A stretch of 43,404 nucleotides of DNA from the NCBI RefSeq assembly GCF_000181515.1, contig NZ_ABCG01000012.1, positions 1 through 43,404 of the forward strand. The letters are read 5' to 3'. The notes under the pieces are model-generated. The model was not told the DNA's origin, did no database searches, and saw only the letters and a program-made list of their open reading frames with translations. Within the stretch, counting starts at the first letter, position 1. The number at the start of each line of letters is the position of its first letter. Of the stretch, positions 35,759-43,404 are shown piece after piece. A program made the translations under genes and the position numbers. This stretch comes from Erythrobacter sp. SD-21 (lineage in GTDB: Bacteria; Pseudomonadota; Alphaproteobacteria; Sphingomonadales; Sphingomonadaceae).

Positions 35759-36466
35759 CTATTGCGATCGGACGGTCCGCAGCGCTTCGTACGAGGGATA
35801 AGGAACCGCGAAGAACCCGTTCACCGACTCCTTGTGCACCCAAGAAGGATGGAACTCCGCGTTTTTGAATAGCGATCTGCAAACTCCATTGTCGAGCTCG
35901 CTACTGCCGCTTGACTGCATTACGCCGCAACCCGACACATTTCCTTCGGGATCGATCGTGAGGGCATACAAGGCCGTGCCGTTGCCACTTTCCCGCATTC
36001 TCGTTTCGAACTCTGCATCGAAAGCGAGTTCGCGCCACCTGTCCATTTCGATAGGCAATGGCGGCATAAAGCTTCGCGCCATGCCGTCGCCGTCAGGCAG
36101 GATATAGCGAACCGACTGCGTCGTGCTATCGGCAATCGGCTTGCCCGAATGATCGCGTGCAGGTTCGTAGCGGGCGTAATCGACCATCCCGCGGCATGCG
36201 GCTTGGTCGAGAGCCTCGGATTCGCTGGTTTGCGTCACCTCGCAGGATCGGACCCGACCATCGGAGCCAATCACGATCCGCATGATCACGATGCCTTGCT
36301 CCGCATTTCGCAGCGCTGCAGCAGGATAGTCCTGCTGTATTTGGCGCGCCCATGCCACGATATCCTTCGGCATGGCCCCGCGCGCTCGGCTTTCATCCTG
36401 CGCATAAGCAGGCGTAAGACTTGCGACCAGAATTCCCGCAATAGCGGCGACCCTGGTCAAAATCAT
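35759..36466 (-). CDS. Exported protein with two TonB-C-like domains
   Basis: A 235-residue protein with a signal peptide (1-22, ending A-Y-A). Residues about 35-118 and 140-230 are two repeats of one module: a strand pair (V-I-G-S-D-G-R-V-R-S-C and T-I-D-P-E-G-N-V-S-G-C) and a helix with a second Cys, each pair C-x(15)-C. The fold pattern is that of the TonB C-terminal domain. There is no membrane anchor or Pro-rich spacer, so it is not an energy transducer. Cysteine pairs suggest a disulfide per domain. It lies 10 bases from the amidase gene start of reading in the opposite gene order, just upstream of rnpB. Confidence 0.8.
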   Translation of the reverse strand: MILTRVAAIAGILVASLTPAYAQDESRARGAMPKDIVAWARQIQQDYPAAALRNAEQGIVIMRIVIGSDGRVRSCEVTQTSESEALDQAACRGMVDYARYEPARDHSGKPIADSTTQSVRYILPDGDGMARSFMPPLPIEMDRWRELAFDAEFETRMRESGNGTALYALTIDPEGNVSGCGVMQSSGSSELDNGVCRSLFKNAEFHPSWVHKESVNGFFAVPYPSYEALRTVRSQ

Positions 36467-36476
36467 TCTTGTCCCT

Positions 36477-37226
36477 CTATCGTGCGTGTCCCCGGTCGCG
36501 GTCCAGCAAAAGCTGGAACAGGATCGCGCGGACCTGGCCGTCGATCACGCCGTCGATCTTTTCCGGGCGCCAGCGGCGCTGGAAGGCCTCGACCGCCTTG
36601 TGCCCATCGGAAATGTCGTAGCCGAAGCGTTCGAGGGCGAGGTAGAAACTCGCGTCGTTATCGAAGGGATCGCCGCGTTCGAGCTTGGTCGGGCGCGGCA
36701 GGCACAGGCCGTATTCGGCGAGGCGGTCCCAGGGGAAGAGCTCGCCCGGATCGATCTTGCGCGCAGGCGCGACGTCCGAATGGCCGACCACATTGGCGCG
36801 AGGGATGTCGTATTGCTTGACCATGCGCGCTACCAGCGGGACCAGCGCTTCGAACTGCGCGTCCGGAAATTCGCAATAGCCGTATTTGTGGCCCGGATGA
36901 TCGAGCTCGATGCCGATGCTGGCCGAGTTCACATCCTTGATGCCGCGCCAGTAGGACACGCCCGCGTGCCAGGCGCGCTTTTCCTCGGGCACGAGGCGAA
37001 CGACTTCGCCGCCCTTGCCTATCAGGTAATTGGCGGAAACCTTGGCTTCGGGATCGCACAGCCGCTCGATGGCGAAGCCCTTGTCCTCCATCTCGGTGTA
37101 ATGGATCACCACCATGGTGATCGGCAGCTTGCGCTCATCATGGTTGGGCGAGAGGATCTTGCGGTCGACCAGCTCGTCCTTTGCTTCGGGAAGCCCCGCA
37201 CCCAGTTCGCCGAAATCCGAGCTCAT
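36477..37226 (-). CDS. N-acetylmuramoyl-L-alanine amidase (AmiD-like)
   Basis: A 249-residue amidase_2 (T7-lysozyme-like) enzyme that cuts the bond between N-acetylmuramic acid and L-alanine. Zinc ligands fit H42 in V-V-I-H-Y-T-E, H149 in G-H-S-D-V-A-P and D159; K157 and E107 are the likely catalytic residues. A peptidoglycan-binding domain follows (about 185-245, with A-V-E-A-F-Q-R-R-W). There is no obvious signal peptide, so a cytoplasmic recycling role (AmpD-like) is possible. ATG at 37226 overlaps the chpT stop by four bases (ATGA). Confidence 0.92.
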   Translation of the reverse strand: MSSDFGELGAGLPEAKDELVDRKILSPNHDERKLPITMVVIHYTEMEDKGFAIERLCDPEAKVSANYLIGKGGEVVRLVPEEKRAWHAGVSYWRGIKDVNSASIGIELDHPGHKYGYCEFPDAQFEALVPLVARMVKQYDIPRANVVGHSDVAPARKIDPGELFPWDRLAEYGLCLPRPTKLERGDPFDNDASFYLALERFGYDISDGHKAVEAFQRRWRPEKIDGVIDGQVRAILFQLLLDRDRGHAR

Positions 37227-37882
37227 CCGATCAGCCCTTCCGCTTCGGGCAGGACCGCGCCCAGCACCAGCGTCTCGTCGGTACGCGCATACTGGAGCCC
37301 TCCGCCCGACCCTTCGGCGAGCAGGTGGATCATATGCGCGGCTGCGGTGCGGCTGGAGAGTTCGGAATGCGGCAGGCTGCCGTCTATGGCCTTGCCGATG
37401 TTGTCGTCGAACGCGACCTTGGTGCCCGTGGCGCGGACCACGATCTCGCAATTGCCGTCACGCACTTCCGCCCCGATATCGAGCGTGCCGCCGCGCACCA
37501 GCGCATCGATGGCGATCTGAGCGAAGTTCAGGAGGACCTTGACCGCCGGCTTGGCAAGATTGGCCGCCTCGATTGCCCAGTGGATCTCGATCTTGTCCTT
37601 GTCCGCCACCAGCGCATCGATCAGCGCCCTGGGTTCCTGGACATCCACACGGTCGCCGAAACCCCCGGCCGCGCCGAACGCAAGACGGAAGAACTTGAGC
37701 TTGTTGGTGGAGGTGGTCGCGCTCTGTTCGAGCAACGCGATCACGTTCTTGCGCATCTCGGGGTCGTCTTCCATCGCGAGCAGCTCGAGCCCGTTGTTGA
37801 GCGCGCCCACCGGGCTCAGCATGTCGTGGCACAGGCGCGAGCACAGCATTGCCGCAAGGTCGATCGATTTACTGTCGTCCAT
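37223..37882 (-). CDS. chpT: Histidine phosphotransferase ChpT
   Basis: A 219-residue protein of the alphaproteobacterial ChpT family, which passes phosphate from CckA to CtrA and CpdR and so links to the cell cycle. The N-terminal helix has L-C-S-R-L-C-H-D-M-L-S-P-V-G-A-L-N-N-G, with the phosphorylated H19. The C-terminal part is a histidine-kinase-like ATPase fold without ATP-binding boxes. The amidase gene starts in its stop codon (ATGA), so cell-cycle and cell-wall functions are co-translated here. Confidence 0.93.
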   Translation of the reverse strand: MDDSKSIDLAAMLCSRLCHDMLSPVGALNNGLELLAMEDDPEMRKNVIALLEQSATTSTNKLKFFRLAFGAAGGFGDRVDVQEPRALIDALVADKDKIEIHWAIEAANLAKPAVKVLLNFAQIAIDALVRGGTLDIGAEVRDGNCEIVVRATGTKVAFDDNIGKAIDGSLPHSELSSRTAAAHMIHLLAEGSGGGLQYARTDETLVLGAVLPEAEGLIG

Positions 37883-37916
37883 GTATTTCCTGTCGAAACT
37901 CGAAATTTACCGCCTT

Positions 37917-38312
37917 CTAGCGGGGGGAGACCTCATAGGGAAGCGGCGTGAATCCCGCATCCCCTTCGCGCCAGAATGTGACGCGTCCCGCCGCGATTAT
38001 CGCCCAGACAAGCCCTTGTCCCGTCGCCATGGCCTCATCCGTGGCGGAAGGACGGGCAAGACCGTCGGGATGCGAGTGGTAGTAGCCCAGCACCTGCGGC
38101 CCGCCGGACCGCGCTGCGCGGTAGGCGTCGACCAGCGCCTGCGGGTCGATCTCGAAATGGCTTTCCGGCCGGGCATGGATATTGTCCGTCCGAATGGCGG
38201 AGGTAATCGCCCCGCCCTCGCCCAACAGGATACCGCAGCACTCGCGCGGATGCGCCCCGGCCGCGGCGGCGAGCAGCGCGTCCAACACTTGGCTTGAGAC
38301 TTCCTGCGTCAT
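37917..38312 (-). CDS. M67 (JAMM) family metallopeptidase
   Basis: A 131-residue JAB1/MPN domain protein. The JAMM motif is complete: E24, then H79-x-H81 in Y-Y-H-S-H-P-D-G, and ten residues later D92. Bacterial relatives clip C-terminal glycine tails of sulfur-carrier or ubiquitin-like proteins; none of these is nearby, so the substrate is unknown. ATG at 38312 lies only 16 bases from the divergent rluD start and has no clear ribosome site. An in-frame ATG at 38330 is an alternative that would overlap rluD. Confidence 0.85.
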   Translation of the reverse strand: MTQEVSSQVLDALLAAAAGAHPRECCGILLGEGGAITSAIRTDNIHARPESHFEIDPQALVDAYRAARSGGPQVLGYYHSHPDGLARPSATDEAMATGQGLVWAIIAAGRVTFWREGDAGFTPLPYEVSPR

Positions 38313-38328
38313 CGCGCATGGCCCTAGC

Positions 38329-39285
38329 ATGTCCTCGGCAGAAGTCCTTACCGGAACACTTTCCAGCGCGGGCCGTCTCGACAAGGCGCTGGCGGACGCG
38401 ACCGGTTTGTCGCGCGAGCGGGTGAAGGGCCTGATCGCGGACGGCGTGGTGGAGATCGCTGGCAAAGCGGCGAGGTCGGCGTCCGCGAAGGTGGCGGAAG
38501 GCGAGCGCTATTTCATTGCCCTACCCCCGCCAGAGCCGCTGGAGACGGTGGCGCAGGACATCCCGCTGGATGTCGTTTTCGAGGACGCGTACCTTCTGGT
38601 GGTGAACAAGCCCGCCGGAATGGTCGTCCACCCGGCGGCCGGCAATCCCGACGGAACGCTGGTCAACGCCCTGCTGCATCACTGCGCGGGCCGGCTTTCG
38701 GGGATCAACGGCGTGGCGCGCCCCGGCATTGTCCACCGGATCGACAAGGACACGTCCGGCCTGCTGGTCGTCGCCAAGAGCGATGCCGCGCACGAGGGGC
38801 TCGCGAAGCAGTTCGCCGACCATTCGATCACCCGCCGCTATCTCGCCGCATGCGCAGGCCACCCCAATCCCCCGAGCGGCACCGTTTCGGGCCGCATCGG
38901 GCGTTCGGACCGGGATCGCAAGAAGATGGCCGTGCTTCCCGACGACAGCACGCGAGGCAAGCACGCGGTCACGCATTACGAGACGGTGCGGCGCCTGAAC
39001 CACGCCGCGCTGATCGAATGTCGGCTCGAAACGGGGCGCACGCACCAGGTCCGCGTTCACTGCGCGTCAATCGGTCATGCGCTATTAGGGGACCCTGTCT
39101 ATGGACGCACTCCCAAGCCGCTCCGCGCGACGCTCGAGAGCCTCGATTTCCAGCGCCAGGCGCTGCACGCGGCCCGGCTCGGATTCATTCATCCTATCAG
39201 CGGCGAAAGCTTGGATTTCTGCGCCGAATTGCCCCCCGATATGAGCGAACTCATGCGGGAACTCATCGACGAAACCGCTCGTTGA
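38329..39285 (+). CDS. rluD: RluD-type 23S rRNA pseudouridine synthase
   Basis: A 318-residue RluA-family enzyme with an S4 domain (about 15-65) and catalytic core. The nucleophile is D139 in I-V-H-R-I-D-K-D-T-S-G-L-L, and G-R-T-H-Q-V-R-V-H follows. RluD-like features include V-V-N-K-P-A-G-M-V-V-H-P-A. It is the second RluA-family enzyme in the window (the first lies at 13096). ATG at 38329 has no ribosome site and is preceded by the 16-base divergent gap, so a leaderless mRNA is possible. Confidence 0.93.
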   Translation: MSSAEVLTGTLSSAGRLDKALADATGLSRERVKGLIADGVVEIAGKAARSASAKVAEGERYFIALPPPEPLETVAQDIPLDVVFEDAYLLVVNKPAGMVVHPAAGNPDGTLVNALLHHCAGRLSGINGVARPGIVHRIDKDTSGLLVVAKSDAAHEGLAKQFADHSITRRYLAACAGHPNPPSGTVSGRIGRSDRDRKKMAVLPDDSTRGKHAVTHYETVRRLNHAALIECRLETGRTHQVRVHCASIGHALLGDPVYGRTPKPLRATLESLDFQRQALHAARLGFIHPISGESLDFCAELPPDMSELMRELIDETAR

Positions 39286-39407
39286 TATCGATGAAAGTCG
39301 ATGCAATTTTCGCGTGGGCACGCTATACGTAACGAAGTGGCCCGAACGACCGGATGCCCATTAGGGGTTCGGCGCATGAGGTCGACGCAAGAAAGGTCAG
39401 GGACTAC

Positions 39408-40313
39408 GTGAACACTACCAGAAGTTTGAGCGTTCCGGCGCTCGGCGGCGAGCAGAGCCTCAACCGCTATCTTTCCGAAATCAAGAAATTCCCGATCCTC
39501 ACGCAGGAACAGGAATACATGCTTGCCAAGCGCTATGAAGAGCATGGCGACAGCGAAGCGGCTGCGCAGCTCGTCACCTCGCACCTGCGGCTCGTGTCGA
39601 AAATCGCCATGGGCTATCGCGGCTACGGCCTGCCCGTTTCGGATCTCATTTCCGAAGGCAATGTCGGCCTGATGCAGGGCGTGAAGAAATTCGAAGCCGA
39701 CCGCGGCTTCCGCCTCGCCACCTATGCGATGTGGTGGATCAAGGCGAGCATCCAGGAATATATCCTTCGCAGCTGGTCGCTCGTGAAAATGGGCACCACC
39801 GCCGCGCAGAAGAAACTGTTCTTCAACCTGCGCCGCATGAAGAAGAACCTCGATGCCTATGAGGACACCGATCTTCATCCGGACGATGTGCAGAAGATCG
39901 CGACCGATCTCGGCGTGCCCGAGCAGGAAGTGGTCAACATGAACCGCCGGATGATGATGGGCGGCGACGGGTCTCTCAACGTGCCGATGCGCAATGGCGA
40001 GGAAGGCTCGGGCGAATGGATGGACTGGCTGACGGACGATCGTCCGCTGCAGGACGAGACCGTTGCCGATGCCGAAGAAAAGGAAGTGCGCCACGAAATG
40101 CTGGGCGAGGCGATGGAAGCCTTGAACGAGCGCGAGCAGCACATCCTCACCGAACGCCGGCTGACGGAAAACCCGCAGACGCTCGAGGAACTGAGCCAGG
40201 TCTACAACGTCAGCCGCGAACGCATCCGCCAGATCGAAGTGCGAGCGTTCGAAAAGCTGCAGAAGGCGATGAAGGCCATCGCCGGCGAAAGGCTGCTGCC
40301 GGGCGTGGCCTGA
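39408..40313 (+). CDS. rpoH: RNA polymerase heat-shock sigma factor RpoH
   Basis: A 301-residue sigma-32 that directs transcription of heat-shock genes. Region 1.2 to 2 starts L-N-R-Y-L-S-E-I-K-K-F-P; region 2 includes Y-A-M-W-W-I-K-A-S-I-Q-E-Y-I-L. The RpoH box Q-K-K-L-F-F-N-L-R is present and marks the subfamily, and region 4 has V-S-R-E-R-I-R-Q-I-E. GTG at 39408 is chosen because the family usually begins just before S-V-P-x-L-G-G-E-Q-S-L-N-R-Y and an aggtcagg-type site precedes it; an in-frame ATG at 39354 would add 18 residues. A TATACG element (39324-39329) may be a -10 box. A terminator follows. Confidence 0.95.
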   Translation: MNTTRSLSVPALGGEQSLNRYLSEIKKFPILTQEQEYMLAKRYEEHGDSEAAAQLVTSHLRLVSKIAMGYRGYGLPVSDLISEGNVGLMQGVKKFEADRGFRLATYAMWWIKASIQEYILRSWSLVKMGTTAAQKKLFFNLRRMKKNLDAYEDTDLHPDDVQKIATDLGVPEQEVVNMNRRMMMGGDGSLNVPMRNGEEGSGEWMDWLTDDRPLQDETVADAEEKEVRHEMLGEAMEALNEREQHILTERRLTENPQTLEELSQVYNVSRERIRQIEVRAFEKLQKAMKAIAGERLLPGVA

Positions 40314-40339
40314 AGCGCTTGAGCTGAATGAAATCGAAG

Positions 40340-40371
40340 AGGCCCGCGTCGATTACGACGCGGGCCTTTTT
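40340..40371 (+). terminator. Rho-independent terminator of rpoH
   Basis: A perfect 12-bp stem (40340-40351 with 40356-40367) with a 4-base loop runs into five T. It lies 27 bases past the rpoH stop, and the T run reaches the stop codon of the convergent HTH gene. Confidence 0.92.
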
Positions 40372-41117
40372 CATACCTTCAACCGGCAGAAGTCGGCGGA
40401 AGTGGCAATGTCGAGGATATCGGCAGCGAGGCGGCCCGATCCGGTCTCGAGCGGATGGACGCCGGGGTCCAGGTCTGAAAGCTGGTCGGCGGGGACGAAT
40501 GCCACGGGCGAGGACACCGGTACAAGCTGCGATCCGACACCGACCTGAAGGCTAGTGAGAAGTCCGTACATCCGCCCGTCATGCGTTGCGCGGCCGAGGA
40601 CTATCATGCGGTATTGCCCTGCGGTGCCGGTCATCAGATAGGCATGCCCGCTCAGGTGCGGCATCGACACGAAACCCGCCTGTTCGAAGCTCTCGTCGAT
40701 CCGGTCGCTCTCAGCGAAAACGAGATGGCCCTTGCGTTCGCTCCAGCGGATCAGCGTGCGATAGGCGTATATTGCATCGGGCCGATCGAAACTGGCACGC
40801 AGCGTCAGATATTCGCCCTCGATCCATTCAACGGCCGGTCGTGCGTAGGATCCCATTTCGGGAGGAGCGAGCATGGGGGCCTGAAGGTGCGGCTCGTCCG
40901 TTTCGCGCAACGAGGAACCGAGCGCCTCTTCCAGTCTCACGATGGTAGCCAGCGTAAAGCGCCGTCTTCCGGCAAGCGCTTTCTCCAGCGTCGAAAGGCT
41001 TAGCCGCGCATTTTCGGCCAGCGTCTGCCTGGACATTCGGCGGCGCGCGATCTCTTCCCTCAGCCGCAGACCGACTGCGTGATCGTCGAAGGCTTCCTGT
41101 GTCACCGCGAGTGTCAT
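40371..41117 (-). CDS. HTH-type (XRE-like) transcriptional regulator
   Basis: A 248-residue regulator with an N-terminal Cro/C1-type helix-turn-helix (about 15-70, with S-R-Q-T-L-A-E-N-A-R-L-S-L-S-T-L-E-K-A-L-A-G). A C-terminal domain (about 85-245) may bind a ligand; the family is not recognised. The ATG at 41117 follows ggagag eight bases upstream. It is divergent from the vWA gene, 160 bases apart, with repeat motifs in the gap, so it may control itself and that gene. Confidence 0.85.
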   Translation of the reverse strand: MTLAVTQEAFDDHAVGLRLREEIARRRMSRQTLAENARLSLSTLEKALAGRRRFTLATIVRLEEALGSSLRETDEPHLQAPMLAPPEMGSYARPAVEWIEGEYLTLRASFDRPDAIYAYRTLIRWSERKGHLVFAESDRIDESFEQAGFVSMPHLSGHAYLMTGTAGQYRMIVLGRATHDGRMYGLLTSLQVGVGSQLVPVSSPVAFVPADQLSDLDPGVHPLETGSGRLAADILDIATSADFCRLKV

Positions 41118-41130
41118 TCTCTCTCCTTTT

Positions 41131-41208
41131 CCGCACGGTTCCGGACAAAACCGCACAACGCTGCACCCGTCCTCAATTTGGCTGCCACGAGTGGCCGAAA
41201 CTGGCCGA
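41131..41208. promoter_or_regulatory. Repeat elements between the HTH and vWA genes (possible operators)
   Basis: CCGCAC occurs at 41131-41136 and 41151-41156 in the same direction, 20 bp apart (two helical turns). TGGCCGA occurs at 41192-41198 and 41202-41208, 10 bp apart (one turn). Such phased direct repeats are common for regulator binding, and the HTH gene is adjacent, but chance is possible in GC-rich DNA. Confidence 0.25.
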
Positions 41209-41277
41209 TCTATCCCGTGGCGGTGCGCCGTTCCCTCGATCTATCGCTTAGGCGAATCAAGATGAACGGAGACTTAC

Positions 41278-43371
41278 ATGAGACGAATCGTTGACGCTTT
41301 CGCCCCCGAACGGTTCCTCTCGGCCCTGCTGATTGTCCTGTTTTTCGCATGCCTCCTGTGGACAGGGGACGCCCGCGCCGAAGAGCCGCAGCCTCCCGAA
41401 GGTGGCCTCATGTTCGTCGGCAAGGGCAGCACGGCCCAAGTGCCCGCCATGCGCTTGGGCACCGACATCAAGGCCAAAGTCTCCGGCCAGGTCGCCCGCG
41501 TCATTGTGACTCAGGCCTTCCGCAACACCTCGGATGAATGGATGGAGGCCACCTATCTCTATCCGCTGCCCGACAATGGCGCGGTCGACACGCTCAAGAT
41601 GGTGGTCGGCGAACGGATTATCATCGGCCGGATCAAACCTCGCGAGGAGGCGCGCGAGATCTACGAAGAGGCGATGGAGAGCGGCAAGAAGGCGGGCCTT
41701 GTGGAACAACACAGGCCCAACATGTTCCGCAATTCGGTCGCCAATATCGGTCCGAGCGAAACCGTGCTGGTGCAGATCGAATTCCAGGCGCCCATCGAAC
41801 AGGTCGAGGGCCGCTATTCGCTGCGCCTGCCGTTGGTCGTCGGTCCACGCTACGTCCCTGCACATACGATCACGGGCAAGGCGAGCATCAGGGACGCGCG
41901 AGCGATCACCGCGCCTGTCGCCGATCCCGCAATTGCCGATGGCCTCAACCCAGTCTCGATCTCGGTCGCGCTGGCTCCCGGTTTCGAACCGACCGGTATC
42001 ACAAGCCCCTATCACGCCATCGCCGTCACCCGGACCGCACGGACGGCGAGCGTCCAGCTTGCCAAGGGCGAGGTGCCGGCGAACCGCGACTTCGTGCTGC
42101 GCTGGGGAGCCGCGGACGCTGCCCCTTCGGTCGGGCTGTTCCGGCAGGCATACGAGGGCAAGGAATACGTCATGGCGACGGTCACGCCGCCCGCGGCCGC
42201 AAAGGTCGAGAAGCTTCCGCCGCGCGAATTGATCTTCGTCATCGACAACAGCGGCTCGATGTCCGGAGAATCGATGCGGGCGGCGAGCAAGAGCCTGGTC
42301 TACGCGCTCTCGACCCTGCGCCCGGAGGACCGCTTCAACATCATCCGCTTCGACCATTCGATGACCATGCTCCATCCCGACGCGGTCGCAGCCGATCGCA
42401 CCAACCTCGCCAAGGCGCGCCGCTATGCCGAAAGCCTGCGCGGTCAGGGCGGGACAGACATGCTGCCCGCGCTTCGTGCTGCGCTGCGCGACCGCGATCC
42501 CGACGGGAAGCGCTTGCGGCAGATCATCTTCCTGACCGACGGCAACCTCTCCAACGAGCGCGAGATGATGTCCGAAATTTCGATCGCGCTCGGCCGCAGC
42601 CGCGTGTTCATGGTCGGCATAGGCTCGGCCCCGAACAGCCACTTGATGCGGCGCATGGCCGAGGCGGGCCGCGGCACCTTCACCCATGTCGGGCAGGATG
42701 CGGAGGCGGTCAGCGAAATGCGTCGGATGCTGAACCGGCTAGCAAAGCCGGTCGTAACCGGCCTTTCGGTAAGGGTCGAAGGTTCGGACCTCGAACTTAC
42801 ACCGGCGGTTTTGCCCGACCTCTACGCGGGAGAGCCGCTGGTCCTGCGTGGCCGGACGGAAAGTCTTAAGGGCGAGATTGAGGTATCGGGCCTGATCGGT
42901 GGCAAGCGCTGGCGCATCGCGCTCGACCTCGACAGCGCGAAGGACAGCCCATCGATCGCCCGCCTCTGGGCGCGGCGGAAAATCTCCGACATCGAGGCGC
43001 AGCGCTGGTCCTACCAGATCGACGGCGTGGAAGCGGACAAGCAGGTCGAGGCTCTTGGGATGGCGTTCCACATCGTCACCGACCTCACCAGCCTCGTCGC
43101 GGTCGACGAGACGCCCTCGCGCCCCGAGGGCCAGCGGCTGACCCGTGAGGAATTGCCGTTGCTGCTGCCCGCAGGCTGGGATTTCGACCACCTCTTCGGT
43201 CATCAGAATACGGCCCGTCGCGCTGCGCCCGACACGGCAAGTGTGGAGCAGGAGCAGATCGACCTGCCGCGAGGCTCGCTCGATTACCGAAACGCACTGT
43301 TTCAGGGCCTTGCGCTAATGATGGTCGGCCTTTTGCTGCTGCTGTGGCGGCGCAGGCTGCGGTTCGCATGA
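41278..43371 (+). CDS. VIT/vWA sortase-target surface protein (TIGR03788-like)
   Basis: A 697-residue exported protein: signal peptide (about 1-34, D-A-R-A), a VIT domain (about 50-170, with V-T-Q-A-F-R-N-T-S and E-A-R-E-I-Y-E-E-A), and a von Willebrand A domain whose MIDAS motif is D-N-S-G-S-M at about 323-328, with G-G-T-D and L-T-D-G-N later. The C-terminus reads L-P-R-G-S, then a hydrophobic helix and R-R-R-L-R-F, a sorting-signal layout. This fits the marine proteobacterial sortase target family, which is cut by a class GN sortase. A gaga/ggag site precedes ATG. The next gene starts in its stop codon (ATGA). Confidence 0.9.
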   Translation: MRRIVDAFAPERFLSALLIVLFFACLLWTGDARAEEPQPPEGGLMFVGKGSTAQVPAMRLGTDIKAKVSGQVARVIVTQAFRNTSDEWMEATYLYPLPDNGAVDTLKMVVGERIIIGRIKPREEAREIYEEAMESGKKAGLVEQHRPNMFRNSVANIGPSETVLVQIEFQAPIEQVEGRYSLRLPLVVGPRYVPAHTITGKASIRDARAITAPVADPAIADGLNPVSISVALAPGFEPTGITSPYHAIAVTRTARTASVQLAKGEVPANRDFVLRWGAADAAPSVGLFRQAYEGKEYVMATVTPPAAAKVEKLPPRELIFVIDNSGSMSGESMRAASKSLVYALSTLRPEDRFNIIRFDHSMTMLHPDAVAADRTNLAKARRYAESLRGQGGTDMLPALRAALRDRDPDGKRLRQIIFLTDGNLSNEREMMSEISIALGRSRVFMVGIGSAPNSHLMRRMAEAGRGTFTHVGQDAEAVSEMRRMLNRLAKPVVTGLSVRVEGSDLELTPAVLPDLYAGEPLVLRGRTESLKGEIEVSGLIGGKRWRIALDLDSAKDSPSIARLWARRKISDIEAQRWSYQIDGVEADKQVEALGMAFHIVTDLTSLVAVDETPSRPEGQRLTREELPLLLPAGWDFDHLFGHQNTARRAAPDTASVEQEQIDLPRGSLDYRNALFQGLALMMVGLLLLLWRRRLRFA

Positions 43372-43404
43372 TTGGAAACGCTTCCCCCGAAGCGGGAGGG
43401 CGCG
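43368..43404 (+). CDS. Start of the next gene (probably class GN sortase), cut by the window end
   Basis: ATG at 43368 overlaps the TGA of the VIT/vWA gene (ATGA) and reads M-I-G-N-A-S-P-E-A-G-G-R before the window ends. Sortase-target genes of this type are usually followed directly by a class GN sortase gene, so that identity is an inference from position; nothing in these 12 residues proves it. Confidence 0.5.
   Translation, partial: MIGNASPEAGGR

Noticed and set aside
41257..42687. 476-codon open frame antisense to the vWA gene
   Set aside because: The sense strand has a full signal peptide, VIT and vWA motifs; the antisense frame has none.

Overview
The window is a gene-dense, GC-rich chromosomal segment of an alphaproteobacterium. 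The gene content (ChpT phosphotransferase, an alphaproteobacterial RpoH, ATP12 chaperone, STAS-MlaE lipid transporter, TorF-type porin, S46 dipeptidyl peptidase, VIT/vWA sortase target) points to Sphingomonadales, probably Erythrobacteraceae. That placement is by recognition of families, not by a tree. I see no insertion sequence, prophage, integrase, tRNA or CRISPR array. It reads as core chromosome with a few small secreted proteins that look lineage-specific.

Layout. 1-2.6 kb: small orphan proteins on the + strand, two secreted or lipidated and one broken by a 7-G frameshift. 2.6-8 kb (-): a small membrane protein, an S46 peptidase, then a three-gene envelope operon with an M48 protease. 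8-12.5 kb (-): rpsU, a membrane-anchored FKBP isomerase, and gatC-gatA-(65-aa membrane protein)-gatB. 12.6-15.8 kb (+): crcB, an RluA-family pseudouridine synthase, a HAD phosphatase, a 70-aa membrane protein and ATP12, linked by ATGA/GTGA overlaps. 16.2-19.8 kb (-): an Mla-type phospholipid transporter. 19.9-23.7 kb (+): valS, a VOC protein and queE. 23.7-27.5 kb (-): a HerA-like ATPase, a TIGR02186 protein and a TauE/SafE permease. 27.6-32.5 kb: nhaA, gloA, TorF porin, metallophosphoesterase and ugd. 32.6-36.5 kb: an irregular stretch with a secreted gene lacking a stop codon, a truncated aquaporin running in frame into a TspO-like gene, rnpB (RNase P RNA) with its promoter, and a secreted double TonB-C-domain protein. 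36.5-40.3 kb: amidase, chpT, an M67 metallopeptidase, rluD and rpoH. 40.4-43.4 kb: an HTH regulator divergent from a VIT/vWA sortase-target gene, whose partner gene starts at the very end of the window.

The most unusual signal is in the crcB leader (12632-12688). Two perfect 9-bp complementary pairs are interleaved like an H-type pseudoknot and end at the base before the start codon, around the ribosome binding site. It does not fit the fluoride riboswitch consensus as I remember it, so it is a candidate new cis-regulatory RNA. The nhaA leader also has a 9-bp inverted repeat and a hairpin that displays the ribosome site in its loop. Other points worth checking are the in-frame aquaporin/TspO join, two homopolymer-associated reading-frame faults (7 G near 2176, 8 C near 33895), and a membrane microprotein wedged between gatA and gatB.

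No gene-free stretch exceeds about 300 bases. The longest, 30148-30416, separates the divergent porin and metallophosphoesterase genes; I see the porin ribosome site there but no convincing promoter.
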